The notes: generated by a model not told the origin, from the sequence alone. 32,500 bases of DNA from Nymphaea colorata (GCF_008831285.2 NW_022205042.1:1-32500); one strand, 5' to 3'. Positions 1-13,335 are shown, counted from the stretch's first letter. Numbers and translations are program-made.

Positions 1-1
1 T

Positions 2-1458
2 CTCTCTTACAGTGCAAGCTCTTGGTCTGACTGTGCAGATGAAGTGTTCGACGAGACTTGCACGAACTTGAGGGTTTATGAGCGCTATACGAAGGATGTC
101 AACCAAGCGGCAGTCAACGGATTCAATGGTACCTCTTGAATTAGTTTTGTTCTTTAGTATTGTCAAGGATTGGACGATTTTGGTCATGTTCACATCCGCG
201 TTTCCTTTGTAACTTCGTTGTGATCTCAATCATTGTTTGAACTGCTGCGAGCGCAAACAACACTAGTTTTGGTTATTTAGGAAATCTCATGCCTGAGAGC
301 TTCGCTGTTTGACTCTTCTAAAAAGTGGTACCCAATTCTTGCAGGAACTGTTTTCGCTTATGGGTAGACCAGCAGTGGAAAACTTTCACAATGTAAGGTT
401 CTTCAAATAATCCAGGAGCTATCCATCTGGCTGTCCAAGAAAGTTTTCGGCATATTCAATTAGTAGTCATGTTGGTTTTTCGCACGAATAACTGTTAGAA
501 TGCTATAAAGACCAACCTTTAAAATGGTAGATTGGTGTTCTCTCTTCTGATGTTTGCTTGTGTTTCTGAAACTAGACAACAGATCGGATTCGGGTTTCAT
601 ATGTGGTGGTTTATAATGAAAAAATCAACGATCTAGGTTAATGTTGAGATTAGATCATAGTTACGTGGAGGTTAATGATTAGCTCTTTCCACACTTTCTC
701 CATGGAGTTAATGTTGAGATTCAATTAGGTTATAGAAAGCTGAGGGAAGAATCTGTGGCATTTGGGGATAGGTCAACTGAAGATGCTATCTGTGTCTTTG
801 TTTTGGTTTCTGATCTAGCACACTTCTGGAAACTATCTTCTATATGTTTCCTATGATGGCATATGGGATCATAATAGTTCTTAGTATTTCTTTTTTATTT
901 AGAGTATATCGATGTTTAAAATACAAACCTTTTTCTTTTTTTCCAGAATTTGGTAGATTTGGCTGGTTCAGAGCCTATTCAAAGACTGGTGCTGGTGGCA
1001 TACGTTTGAAGGAAGGAAAATACAAAAATAAAAGCTTAATGGCTCTTGTTAATGTTATCAACAGACTTAGTGATAGTGGTGTTAGGAAAAGGTCTGGTAT
1101 AGGTAGCCCTTTGTCCTATTAAATTTTCATTGTTAGCGGTATAATTATTAGGACTCTAATTTCTCACTGGTATATCATCTTTGCAGAGGACATATTCCTT
1201 ACCGGGATAGCAAGCTCACCGCAATTCTTCAGCCTGCTCTTGGTGGCAATGCAAAGACTTCCATTATCTGTACTGTTGCACCTGAACAGGTAAAACTTAA
1301 GTCTGTTTTTTCTAGGCATTTCTTTTGATCAATTCCATTAAAGCTCATAGTTACATGCAATCAGTTATCTATCTATAGGTTCATGTTGATGAAACAAGGG
1401 GGACTTTGCAGTCGCTGGTAGAGCTAAGCGCATCACAAATTGTGTTCAAGTGAATGAG
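2..1458 (+). pseudogene. Kinesin-7 (CENP-E-like) motor-domain pseudogene, 5' truncated by window
   Basis: Seven exon-like blocks read in order along a kinesin motor: about 2-128 (VFDETCTNLRVYE, GFNG), 345-392 (TVFAYG then the P-loop), about 575-636 (RVSYVVVYNEKINDL), 736-805 (ends DAICVFVL), 947-1091 (NLVDLAGSEP, then KTGAGGIRLKEGKYKNKSL), 1187-1289 ([20 protein letters not shown]) and 1379-1458 (VHVDETRGTLQ, then RAKRITNCVQVNE in another frame). Most blocks end at GT/AG junctions. Kinesin-7 proteins are microtubule motors; the sequence fits the CENP-E-like plant subgroup best. Breaks: in the P-loop exon the Gln of GQTSSGKT is a TAG stop and one base is missing just after; exon 947-1091 lacks one base between GSEP and KTG near 981; exon 1379-1458 lacks one base after GTLQ. 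Roughly the middle of the motor (Switch I, SSRSH) is not seen, and no coiled-coil tail follows. The family call is from recalled conservation, not a search. Confidence 0.85.
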
Positions 1459-2685
1459 GTTATCTCTTCCTTGTCTTGTTTTAATCGTGCAGGATTGTAA
1501 TTCATCTTTGTCTTGTTTTTTATACATGTTTAATAACTTGATCGAAGCAACTGAGTTGTCTGAGACCTGGTAGCTTAATCTCCAATCTGGTCAATAAAAT
1601 GGAAGAATCAGGAAATGGGAAGACTTGGCTTTGCATGACCAGGCTGAGTGATCCAAGTTTTGGCCGTGACAGTAGAGTTTTGGCCAAGTTAGCCTAGTCC
1701 CAGGGTTTGATGGAGTCATTCATGTATACAAAGTAATGACCATGTCTACAAAGTCACACACACACATACACTCTATAGTCCATTACCAAAATTTACTATA
1801 TTACAGAAAAACGGGCGTACTAATAATGTAATTGTAGGGAACATATTACTAAAATTTTCATTTTTAAGTTTTCGTTTTATACACACATAGACATTATTAT
1901 ACATGTTATATGTATCATATCAATGTTATAATAAACTAAAAAATACACACATATTGTACATATATTTTATTCGCCAAAAGATATTCTTCAGAAACCTTTG
2001 AACGTCTCTTCCTGGCCAGAAAAAGCAAAGACCACATTTGTGACCACAGAGTTTTCTTGGACACTTAGATTGGTATGTTTTTTGGCAGTTCGTTGTACGT
2101 GAGTTATAGAGAGAGGAGAGGAGAGACAGAGAGAGAGAGGAGAGAGAGGAGGAGAGAGAGAGCGAGCTTTGCTCAGATCTGAATTGAATGAGAAAGACAT
2201 TTAAGCTTACCATGTGCCTTTCTAGTACATCTTGTACATAGATAAAACCGTGAGAAAGAGAGATGCTAGGAACGGAATCTGCAGTTCCTGGCATCCTTTG
2301 GACAGGAAGAACAAATGCAGGCCTGAGAAGGACTGCATTTCACTCAGGCAGCAGTGGAAGTGGAGCATCTGTTCTATGGTCTTGGCATTTGATTCTTTTG
2401 ATATTCTATATTGATGATGATCATTCTTTAGAGCAGCATTTATATAAGTGTCCTAGAATAATCAGTCTTTTAAAAGTTAAAACTGTTATGTGGTTCTTCT
2501 TTTGGCTGGTACTTGTTTTAGGTCCTCATGAACTTTATCACGTTTTGTGCTTGTATCATCATCCCATCAGTTCACTGCTCACTAACATAAATTGAAGTAT
2601 ATGTTCTCTAAGCATGTATGCTATATGATATGCTTTATATTATACATGCATTCTGGAATTTTAACTGGATTTTCTGTGCTTCCAG
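1459..2685. other. Unassigned spacer between two pseudogenes
   Basis: No exon with recognisable protein similarity was found here. The stretch holds a short CA-rich run near 1757-1770 and a purine-rich run near 2107-2165. Open frames at 2232-2595 on the + strand show no conserved motif and unremarkable composition, so they are not called as genes. Missing exons of the downstream DUF300-type pseudogene might be expected here but could not be recognised. Confidence 0.5.
2107..2165. repeat. Imperfect (GA)n purine tract
   Basis: An interrupted GA/GGA run of about 59 bases, almost pure purine on the + strand. It is low-complexity sequence with no coding meaning; the low-complexity Ser/Leu-rich reading frames opposite it are artefacts of the repeat. 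Confidence 0.85.
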
Positions 2686-3542
2686 CTATGAAGCATGGGT
2701 CATTTACAATTTCCTTTCACTTTGCCTTGCATGGGTGGGAGGCCCCGGTGCTGTTGTATTGAGTTTAAATGGTAAGAGTTTTGAAACCATTGTGGTGTCT
2801 CATGACATGCTGCTTTCCTGCCATACCTCTTGATGGGTGTGTATCTATTGGAGAACGTCATAGGTTATTGTTCTTGGCTTGTCTTTTTTACTTGTGAAAG
2901 GAACCATATCGGCTAGATATATCCAAATACCAAACAAATCTATCACTGCAAAATTGTCCAAGGAGAGAGAAGTTTTACTATTTGAGCACACTCTCGTGTG
3001 CATATGTGTACATGTCGATGACTCTCTTAGTAGCATGATGATCAAAGATTCCATGATCTCATAGTAGAAAATTCATGGAAAAGATCATGCTATTCCCTTT
3101 CTCCATGACCAATGAAAGCACAGAAATAGGTATGAAGATAAGGAAAGCTTTGCCTCTCTCCGTCCATCAGTGTTGTATCCTGTACACTGTTTGAACATCC
3201 TCTATTTCAATTAGCTGTTCAGTGTTCGTAACCAAAAGATGAAGCATGAAATTGGACTTGGAACCACGAGTGGAACTGGAAGTTACACTAGCCTGAAGGC
3301 AGAGTATAGCAGTTCTGTAATAAGAGCCATCGAGTATTTTTGTTGTGAAAAATTACCAACTTTGCTTTACATTTTGTTGATATGTTGAAGTCCAAGTGAT
3401 TCTTGAAACATCATGTCAAAATTTAATTGCAGTCAAATAGTTACAAAATCATAAGCAGAGAGAATCCATCTGCAAAATCATTTTTCTAAGATCTGGGAAA
3501 AGTTACCTTTTAGTTCTTTCATTAGAGAAAAAGCTTCCTTTT

Positions 3543-3599
<57 letters not shown>

Positions 3600-5112
3600 T
3601 CTTTGAAGAAGTTCTAGCAACATGGTACCTTTGGAAGTCTTCACATCATATGCAGTTTGGTGGGGAAATTTTTCAAAATTTTAGGAAGTTGCATGTTGGG
3701 CTTTCTTGTTTAGAAAGTCTTTTGACAGCATATTTGTCTAACTTACTACATTGTTGGGGATTGTAATGCATCCAAAAGGTGATGAAACATTTGAATTGTT
3801 GGTGTAAATGGTAGTGTCACTGGCCCTTTTTTAATTTTTTAATTAAGTACAGGAATTTGATTCTTGAGACGTGAGCAGTAAGCACTAATGGTTGCTAACA
3901 ATTTTAAAGTTTTGACAATAATAACCAACATACCTAAGTTTTGAATATTGTCATGGTGCAACTAGTTGTTTATTCAAATTGAAATCTTATTTCTGTCAGT
4001 TTAGGTTGTTTATTATATATCCAAGATGAGTTAGCAAGATTAGTGTACTGATGTATTCTTGAAACAGTGAAGATTCTAAGAAAGGTGCTTGAAAAGATGA
4101 CAACTAAAGTCTCCACAAAATGGTTATTGTAATTCAAGATGGTCAAGTTTGGGTTGAACCGTCTTATCAGTTCTCTAGGGATTTAGCTCTTTCTCCTGTA
4201 CTATAAAGTAAAAGTTCGTCTAAATTTGATTCATCGGGAAATTGCTTTCTTAACCAGGCTATTCATTTTAAAACAAATATACATACACTGAAATATCACA
4301 TTATATCTAGTAGACTAGTACATTCTATGGGGTCAAAAGTGTGCATAGGCCCTGGTTAGCCACGTTTTTATCAGGCTGTAGTGTCTAGGCAGCAAATGTA
4401 GAAAGGTTTTCCTTTCTCCTTTTCTTCTTCTTCTTTTCCCTGACTTATACTCTTCTTTGTTTTTATTCTCTTTCTTTTTGGCCTGCTTTGCCCCACCTAG
4501 TCCTTTTTGAAGGTCCATTTCCTAGGCCTTCCCAATACTTTTGACTATATATAGTGCACTACTCTTGTGCTGCAGTCAGTAACACCATGGATTCTTGATA
4601 AGCTGGGAGCAACGAACACAAAAGTGCATCCAAGTTGGCTTTTCATTTGGGGGCAATAAGATACTTATATTCCATTATAATCCTAGATCTGCTGAGTTGT
4701 CTGGCAAAAAAAATTCCTTCGGTATTTGCTTCAGCAATGGGTTTGACTTAAACTTGAAATGGTTGAAAATCTGAAGTAAACTTTCATCTCTTTATAAAGA
4801 CTATAACTACTTGGAAAAGGTTTAGTTTGAACAATTGTAACTAAGAACGTGTTGGCATGTCTTGCTTTCAGGGTGTTATGGTCTTTCTAGCTGCCAAGTC
4901 TCGTTTCATAAAGACTGCTGATTCGCTGAAGAAGCTGCTGATTTTCAAAATTTCCTCATCCGTGTTGAGATGCTTGTTGCTGCAGTGGGGCACCTCTGTT
5001 CATTTCCTATAAAGAATATGCTGGTGCAAATATTGGTGCTTCAGGTGGACTAACTAGAAACTTGACTCATGCCTTGAAGGTTAATGATTTCTATCATGAC
5101 ATGGTCCATCAG
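2686..5112 (+). pseudogene. Ost-alpha/TMEM184 family (DUF300, LAZ1-like) membrane-protein pseudogene
   Basis: Two exons are clear. The first, 2686-2836, follows a ttccag acceptor and reads YEAWVIYNFLSLCLAWVGGP and GAVVLSLNGK; it then shifts frame near 2790 to give WCLMTCCFPAIPLDG before a GT donor. The second, 4872-5112, follows ctttcag and reads GVMVFLAAKSRFIKTAD, then after a one-base shift DFQNFLIRVEMLVAAVGH, then after another shift EYAGANIGASGGLTRNL and NDFYHDMVHQ, ending at CAG|GTTAGT. In this family of multi-pass membrane proteins (including plant LAZ1 and animal organic solute transporter alpha relatives) the intervening exons encode further transmembrane helices; I could not find them in the 2-kb gap, nor the N-terminal exons or the C-terminal tail. 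At least three frameshifts make a functional product unlikely. Family assignment rests on recalled motifs and should be confirmed by a profile search. Confidence 0.75.
3546..3597. repeat. (AG)n microsatellite, about 26 repeats
   Basis: A perfect AG dinucleotide run of about 52 bases lying inside the DUF300-like pseudogene region. Likely to be length-polymorphic between individuals. Confidence 0.97.
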
Positions 5113-5888
5113 GTTAGTTTTTTCCTTGCTTTGCATCTCATGGCTGTTTCAAACGAGCTATTTCTGTATGCGGCATTCTGTTAATAGCTGCTGAACTCCT
5201 ATAAGGATGAGCTAAAGCACTGTGCTATACTTTAATATTGTTATGGCACTTATTTCTAAGTTTCTGACCTGTCAATGTTTGAACCATCCATTTTGTTAGC
5301 CAATTTGAAGAATCACATTCCTTGGCTTGAATGAAGAGCATTAAAAATATGCTCTTCCTTGCTCAGTGTTTTTTTTTTCACTGCTGCCTGAGTCAAACTG
5401 CAGAGTCATGACTTAATTAATTCCTGGTTGAATCCTGGGTCAATGGGTTTAAACTATAAAAACATTGCTCATGTGCACAGATGACCAAGTTCTGGTTCAC
5501 TTGTTTCCTTTTTTTGAGGATCACTAAACTTGTACTTTATGTTCTAGGAACCGTTTTTATCCTTGGATTTCAATTTCTTATATGTTCCAGCTGCTTTGGC
5601 AGTTGTTCATTTTGGAAAGGTGCAAATTCTATTATGATTTATAGTATTATGTCACGATACAGTCGTGATTATTTGGCAAACTATTGTCACTATATCTTTT
5701 GTACTTTATTATGTTATGTCCTGAGGACCCTTGTCGTCCTCTTGATGAATTTTATCTTAAAATATGATATAAGGTGCATATCAGAGTTTTGGATATGATG
5801 CCTTTAAGATATGTCTGTTTCTTTTATAATGAAAGGTAAGACAAAATATTGACTGAAATCAATGAACGATGTTTGTTGTAGTGGGAAC
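5113..5888. other. Unassigned AT-rich sequence up to the satellite edge
   Basis: No protein similarity recognised. A possible exon-like piece ends near 5620 (frame reading YVPAALAVVHFGK before a GT), but it matches nothing I know. The 105-residue open frame from 5481 is rich in Phe, Cys and Leu, as expected of AT-rich noncoding DNA. The stretch ends where similarity to the satellite flank begins. Confidence 0.4.
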
Positions 5889-6018
5889 TAGCGGATGCTG
5901 CATGTGGAAGCACATTCTTGACAAATAGTGATAAACAAAATTAGACTTTGTTATTCACAATAGTGTTCATCATGCTTCATTGTCTTGGCAAGAAAGAGCG
6001 ACACATATAACTTAAAGT
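5889..6018. repeat. Left-edge satellite unit with alternative spacer
   Basis: Bases 5889-5941 closely match 25021-25073 and more loosely 25328-25380 at the other end of the array (shared core GATGCTGCATGTGG). Bases 5982-6018 (TCTTGGCAA, then CACA and TAACTT) match 25416-25455. This spacer is absent from the inner units, where the same place is taken by the CACGACCAATGCATG type spacer. Immediately after, the normal satellite core starts (GCGCTCAAGGGATGTGAT). I read it as a remnant of an older form of the repeat unit. Confidence 0.75.
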
Positions 6019-7147
6019 GCGCTCAAGGGATGTGATTTAAATGATATGTGATGGTTTCATTTTGATCGCAAAAGATATGATGAACCCCGTACAACAAAAG
6101 GGAAAGCAGTCCTGTGAAACCTTGGAACTGCTTTAGGACCTTGATGAAGCAACATGCCCACCATAAAGTTAAAAATGTCAATTAGATGCAATTGAAATAA
6201 ATGGCTGACTGGTTGACACGACCAACGCATGGCCAACTAGATGCATTGGTACAATGGTCAGCTTTATAAGGTTATGCGTATGACAAAAGGAAAGTCAATG
6301 AAAAGCATGCAATACTAGACAAGTGCGCTCAAGGGATGTAATTCAAATGATATGTGATGGTTTCATTTTGATCGCAAAAGATAGGATGAACCCTGTACAA
6401 CAAAAGGGAATGCAGTCCTGTGAGACCTCAGAACTGCTCTAGGATATTGATGAAGAAGCATGCCCACGATAAGTTAAAAATGTTAATTAGATGCAATTGA
6501 AATAAATGACTGATTGGTTGACATGACCAATGCATGACCAACTATATGCATTGGTATAATGGTCATGCGTAGGACAAAAGGAATGTCAATGAAAAGCATG
6601 CAATACTACACAAGTGCGCTTATGGGATGTGACGTAAATGATTTGTGATCGTCTCATGTTGAGGGCAAAAGATAATATGAATCCCGTACAACAAAGAGGG
6701 AAAGCAGTCCTGTGAGACCAGGGAACTGCTCTAGGACATTGATGAAGCAACATGCCCACCATAAAGTTAAAAATGTCAATTAAATGCAATTGAAATAAAT
6801 GACTGACTGGTTGACACGACCAATGCATGACCAACTATGTGCATCGGTATAATGGTCAGTTTTAGAGGTTATACGTAAGACAAGGAAAATCAATAAAAAA
6901 CATGCAATGCTAGACAAGTGCGCTCAAGGGATGTGATTTAAATGAGATGTGATGGTTTCATTTTGATCGCAAAAGATATAATGAACGCCGTACAACAAAA
7001 GGGAAAGCAGTCTTGTGAAACCTTGGAACTGTTTTAGGACCTTGATGAAGCAACATGCCCACCATAAAGTTAAAAATGTCAATTAGATGCAATTGAAATA
7101 AATGACTGACTGGTTGAGACGACCAACACATGGCCAACTAGATGCAT

Positions 7148-7261
7148 GCTCGATTCGGGTGGATATGTAGAAATCTCTCTCATCATCACAGCGGATCCTC
7201 AAAAAAACACAGTTTGTGTCGAATAAAGAGTATACTTCGACTTTCGTGTGCTAGAACTCGA
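7148..7261. repeat. 114-bp non-satellite insert, copy 1
   Basis: Between GATGCAT and TTTATGCGTATGAC a normal unit has about 25 bases (TGGTACAATGGTCAGCTTTAGG plus). Here they are replaced by about 114 bases unlike any satellite variant, containing ATCATCACAGCGGATCC and ACTTTCGTGTGC. The two ends carry a short imperfect inverted repeat (CTCGATTC at the left, GAACTCGAG at the right). Origin not recognised. Confidence 0.85.
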
Positions 7262-9933
7262 GTTTATGCGTATGACAAAAGGAAAGTCAATGAAAAACGT
7301 GCAATACTAGACAAGTGCACTCATGGGATGTGATTCAAATGATATGTGATGGTTTCATTTTGACCACAAAAGATAGGATGAACCATGTACAACAAAAGGG
7401 AAAACAGTCTTGTGAGACCTCGGAATTGCTCTATGATATTGATGAAGCAGCATGCCCACGATCAAGTTAAAAATGTTAATTAGATGCAATTGAAATAAAT
7501 GGCTGACTGGTTGACACAACCAATGCATGACCAACTATATGCATTGGTATAATGGTCAGCTTTTGGAGGATATGCGTAAGACAAAAGGACAAGTGCTCTA
7601 GGACCCCGATGAAGCAACATGCCCACCACCAAGTTAAAAATGTCAATTAGATGCAATTAAAATAAATGGCTGACTAGTTGACACGACCAACGCATGGCCA
7701 ACTAGATGCATTGGTATAATGGTGAGCTTTACGAGTTTATGCATACGACGAAAGGAAAGTCAATGAAAAGCATGCAATACTACACAAGTGCGATCAAGGG
7801 ATGCGATTTAAAAGATATGTGATGGTTTCATTTTGAGCGCAAAATATAGCATGAACCATGTTCAACAAAAGGGAAAGCAGTCCTGTTAGACCTCAGAACT
7901 GCTCTTTGATCTTGATGAAGCGGCATGCACTCGATGAAGTTAAAAATGTTAATTAGATGCAATTGAAAGAAATGGCTTACTGGTTGACACGACCAATGCA
8001 TGATCAACTATGTGCATCGGTATAATGGTCAGTTTTAAATGTTATACGTAAGACAAGGAAAATCAATGAAAAACATGCAATGCTAGACAAGTGCGCTCAA
8101 GTGATGTGATTTAAATGAGATGTGATGGTTTGATTTTGAGCGCAAAGGATATGATGAACCCCATACAACAAAAAGGAAAGCAGTCTTGTGAAACCTTGGA
8201 ATTGTTTTAGGACCTTGATGAAGCAACATCCCACCATAAAGTTAAAAATATCAATTAGATGCAATTGAAATGAATGGCTGACTGGTTGAGACGACCAACG
8301 CATGGCCAACTAGATGCATTGGTACAATGTTCTGCTTTAGGAGTTTATGCGTATGACAAAACCAAAGGCAATGAAAAACGTGCAATACTAGGCAAGTGCG
8401 CTCAAGGGATGTGATTTAAATGATATGTGATGGTTTCATTTTGATCGTAAAAGATAGGATGAACCATGTACAACAAAAGGGAACACAGTCTTGTGAGACT
8501 TCAGAACTACTCTATGATATTGATGAAGCAGCATGACCACGATCAACTTAAAAATGTTAATTAGATGCAATTGAAATAAATGACTGACTGGTTGACACGA
8601 CCAATGCATGACCAACTAGATGCATTGGTATAATGGTCAACTTTTGGAGGATATGCGTAAGACAAAAGGACACCTCCTCTAGGATCTCGATGCAGCAACA
8701 TGCCCACCATCAAGTTAAAAATGTCAATTAGATGCAGTTGAAATAAATGATTGACTGGTTGACACGACCAACGCATGGCCAACTAGATGCATTGGTATAA
8801 TGGTCAGCTTTAGGAGGTTATGCATAGGACAAAAGGAAATTCAATGAAAAACATGCAATACTAGACAAGTGCGCTCAAGGGATGTGATTTAAATGATATG
8901 TGATGGTTTCATTTTGAGCGCAAAAGATAGGATGAATCCTGTTCAACAAAAGGGAAAACAGTCCTGTGAGACCTCGGAACTGCTCTATGATCTTGATGAA
9001 GCGGCATGCCCTCGATGAAGTTAAAAATGTTAATTAGATGCAATTGAAATAAATGACTGACTGGTTGACACGACCAACACAAGACCAACTAGATGCATTG
9101 GTATAATGGTCAACTTTAGGAGGTTATGGGTACGACAAGAGGAAGGTCAATGAAAAGCATGCAATACTAGACAAGTGCGCTCAAGGGATGTGATTTAAAT
9201 GATATGTGATGGTTTGATTTTGAGCGCAAAGGATACGATGAAGCCTGTTCAACAAAAGGGAAAGCGGTCCTGTGAGACCTCGGAACTGCTCTATGATCTT
9301 GATGAAGCAGCAAGCTCTCGATGAAGTTAAAAATGTTAATTAGATGCAATTGAAAGAAATGGCCGACTGGTTGACACAACCAATGCATGACAAGTGCGCT
9401 CAACGGTATAATGGTCAGTTTTAGGAGGTTATGCCTAAGAGAAAAGGAAAGACAATGAAAAACATGCAATATTAGACAAGTGCGATGAAGGAATGTGATG
9501 TAAATGATATGTTATAGTCTCAAGTTAAAAATGTCAATTATATGCAATTGAAATAAATGGCTGACTGGTTGACACGACCAACTAGATGCATTGGTATAAT
9601 GGTTAGCTTTAGGTGGTTATGCGTAGGACAAAACGAAAGTCAATGAAAAGCATGCAATACTAGACAAGTGTGCTCAAGGGATGTGATGTAAATGATATGT
9701 GATCGTCTCATGTTGAGGGCAAAAGATAAGATCAACCCCGTACAACAAAGAGGGAAAGCAGTCCTGTGAGACTTGGGAACTGCTCTAGGACTTTGATGAA
9801 GCAACATGCCCACCATAAAGTTAAATGTCAATTAGATGCAATTGAAATAAATGGCTGACTGGTTGAGACGACAAACTAGATGCATTGGTATAATGGTTAG
9901 CTTTAGGTGGTTATGTGTAGGACAAAAGGCAAG

Positions 9934-12900
9934 TCAATGAAAAGCATGCAATACTAGACAAGTGCGCTCATGGGATGTGATGTAAATGATATGTGATCGT
10001 CTCATGTTGAGGGCAAAAGATAAGATGAACCCCATACAACAAAGAGGGAAAGCAGTCCTGTGAGACCTGGGAACTGCTCTATGACCTTGATGAACTAACA
10101 TGCCCACCATAAAGTTAAAAATGTCAATTAAATGCAATTGAAATAAATGACTGACTGGTTGACACGACCAATGCATGACCAACTAGATTCATTGGTATAA
10201 TGGTCAGCTTTTGGAGGATATGCGTAACACAAAAGGACACGTGCTCTAGGACCCCGATGAAGCAACATGCCCAGCATCAAGTTAAAAATGTGAATTAGAT
10301 GCAATTGAAATAAATGACTGACTAGTTGACACGACCAACGCATGGCCAACTAGATGCATTGGTATAATGGTCAGCTTTAGGTGGTTATGCATAGGACAAA
10401 AGGAAAGTCAATGAAAAACATGCAATACTAGACAAGTGCGCTCAAGGGATGCGATTTGAATGATATGTGATGGTTTCATTTTGAGCGCAAAAGATAGAAT
10501 GAACCCTGTTCAACAAAAGGGAAAGCAGTCTTGTGAGACCTCGGAGCTGCTCTATGATCTTGATGAAGCGGCATGCTCTCGATGAAGTTAAAAATGTCAA
10601 TTAGATGAAATTGAAATAAATGGCTGACTGGTTGACACGACCAACGCATGTCCAACTGGAGCATTGGTATAATGGTCAGCTTTAGGAGGTTATGCATAGG
10701 AAAAAGAAAAGTCAATGAAAAGCATGCAATACTATACAAGTGCGCTCAAGGGATGTGATTTAAATGATATGTGATGGTTTCATTTTAAGCGCAAAAGATA
10801 GAATGAACCCTGTTCAACAAAAGGGAAAGCAGTCCTGTGAGACCTCGGAACTGCTCTATGATCCTGATGATGCGGCAAGCTCTCGAGGAAGTTAGAAATG
10901 TTAATTAGATGCAATTGAAAGAAATGGCTGACTGGTTGACACGACCAATGCATGACAAGTGTGCTCAACGGTATAATGGTCAGTTTTAGGAGGTTATGCA
11001 TAAGAAAAAAGGAAAGACAATGAAAAACATGCAATACTAGACAAGTGCGATGAAGGGATGTGATGTAAATGATATGTGATAGTCTCAAGTTAAAAATGTC
11101 AATTATATGCAATTGAAATAAATGGCTGACTGGTTGACACGACCAACTAGATGCATTGGTATAATGGTTAGCTTTAGTTGGTTATGCGTTGGACAAAAGG
11201 AAAGTCAATGAAAAGCATGCAATAGTAGACAAGTGCGCTCAAGGGATGTGATGTAAATGATATGTGATCGTCTCATGTTGAGGGCAAAAGATAAGATGAA
11301 CCCCGTACAACAAAGAGGGAAAGCAGTCCTGTGAGACTTGGGAACTGCTCTAGGACTTTGATGAAGCAACATGCCCACCATAAAGTTAAATGTCAATTAG
11401 ATGCAATTGAAATAAATGGCTGACTGGTTGAGACGACAAACTAGATGCATTGGTATAATGGTTAGCTTTAGGTGGTTATGCGTAGGACAAAAGGCAAGTC
11501 AATGAAAAGCATGCAATACTAGACAAGTGTGCTCAAGGGATGTGATGTAAATGATATGTGATCGTCTCATGTTGAGGGTAAAAGATAAGATGAACCCCAT
11601 ACAACAAAGAGGGAAAGCAGTCCCGTGAGACTTGGGAACCGCTCTAGGACTTTGATGATGCAACATGCCCACCATAAAGTTAAATGTCAATTAGATGCAA
11701 TTGAAATAAATGGCTGACTGGTTGAGATGACAAACTAGATGCATTGGTATAATGGTCAGCTTTAGGTGGTTATGCGTAGGACAAAAGGCAAGTCAATGAA
11801 AAGCATGCAATACTAGACAAGTGCGCTCATGGGATGTGATGTAAATGATATGTGATCGTCTCATATTGAGGGCAAAAGATAAGATGAACCCCATACAACA
11901 AAGAGGGAAAGCAGTCCTGTGAGACCTGGGAACTGCTCTATGACCTTGATGAACTAACATGCCCACCATAAAGTTAAAAATATCAATTAAATGCAATTGA
12001 AATAAATGACTGACTGGTTGACACGACCAATGCATGACCAACTAGATTCATTGGTATAATGGTCAGCTTTTGGAGGATATGCGTAACACAAAAGGACACG
12101 TGCTCTAGGACCCCGATGAAGCAACATGCCCACCATCAAGTTAAAAATATCAATTAGATGCAATTGAAATAAATGGCTGGCTAGTTGACACGACCAACGC
12201 ATGGCCAACTAGATGCATTGGTATAATGGTCAGCTTTAGGTGGTTATGCATAGGACAAAAGGAAAGTCAACGAAAAACATGCAATACTAGACAAGTGCGC
12301 TCAAGGGATGCGATTTAAATGATATGTGATGGTTTCATTTTGAGCGCAAAAGATAGAATGAACGCTGTTCAACAAAAGGGAAAGCAGTCTTGTGAGACCT
12401 CGGAGCTGCTCTATGATCTTGATGAAGCGGCATGCCCTCGATGAAGTTAAAAATGTCAATTAGATGAAATTGAAATAAATGGCTGACTGGTTGACACGAC
12501 CAACGCATGGCCAACTGGAGCATTGGTATAATGGTCAGCTTTAGGAGGTTATGCATAGGAAAAAGAAAAGTCAATGAAAAGCATGCAATACTAGACAAGT
12601 GCGCTCAAGTGATGTGATTTAAATGATATGTGATGGTTTCATTTTGAGCGCAAAAGATAGAATGAACCCTGTTCAACAAAAGGGAAAGCAGTCCTGTGAG
12701 ACCTCGAAACTGCTCTATGATCCTGATGAAGCGGCAAGCTCTCGAGGAAGTTAAAAATGTTAATTAGATGCAATTGAAAGAAATGGCTGACTGGTTGACA
12801 CGACCAATGCATGACAAGTGCGCTCAACGGTATAATGGTCAGTTTTAGGAGGTTATGCATAAGAAAAAAGGAAAGACAATGAAAAACATGCAATACTAGA

Positions 12901-13335
12901 CAAGTGCGATGAAGGGATGTGATGTAAATGATATGTGATAGTCTCAAGTTAAAAATGTCAATTATATGCAATTGAAATAAATGGCTGACTGGTTGACACG
13001 ACCAACTAGATGCATTGGTATAATGGTTAGCTTTAGTTGGTTATGCGTAGGACAAAAGGAAAGTCAATGAAAAGCATGCAATACTAGACAAGTGCGCTCA
13101 AGGGATGTGATGTAAATGATATGTGATCGTCTCATGTTGAGGGCAAAAGATAAGATGAACCCCATACAACAAAGAGGGAAAGCAGTCCTGTGAGAATTGG
13201 GAACTGCTCTAGGACTTTGATGAAACAACATGCCCACCATTAAGTTAAATGTCAATTAGATGCAATTGAAATAAATGGCTGACTGGTTGAGATGACAAAC
13301 TAGATGCATTGGTATAATGGTCAGCTTTAGGTGGT
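9934..13335. repeat. Two tandem 1,859-bp higher-order sub-blocks
   Basis: The run 9934-11792 is repeated from 11793 with an exact offset of 1,859; the second sub-block is cut at about 13335 by the start of the next large block. Each sub-block strings together a full unit, a 180-bp short unit, further full units, a unit whose spacer is replaced by GACAAGTGCGCTCAACGG, a 188-bp short unit, and then 294-bp units. This fixed order of distinguishable monomers is a higher-order repeat. Confidence 0.88.

Noticed and set aside
1926-2294. Ser/Leu-rich minus-strand frames of 70 and 122 codons
   Set aside because: They are created by the purine tract at 2107-2165; no domain or splice structure supports them.
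6550-6570. A functional tRNA gene at the GGTATAATGG motif
   Set aside because: No acceptor stem, anticodon arm or T-arm (GGTTCGAATCC type) can be formed around it; only the A-box-like word is present.
7142-7333. A 63-codon + strand frame, identical again at 13914-14105
   Set aside because: It covers the 114-bp insert and adjoining satellite. Its identity in both places follows from the block duplication and is not evidence of selection.
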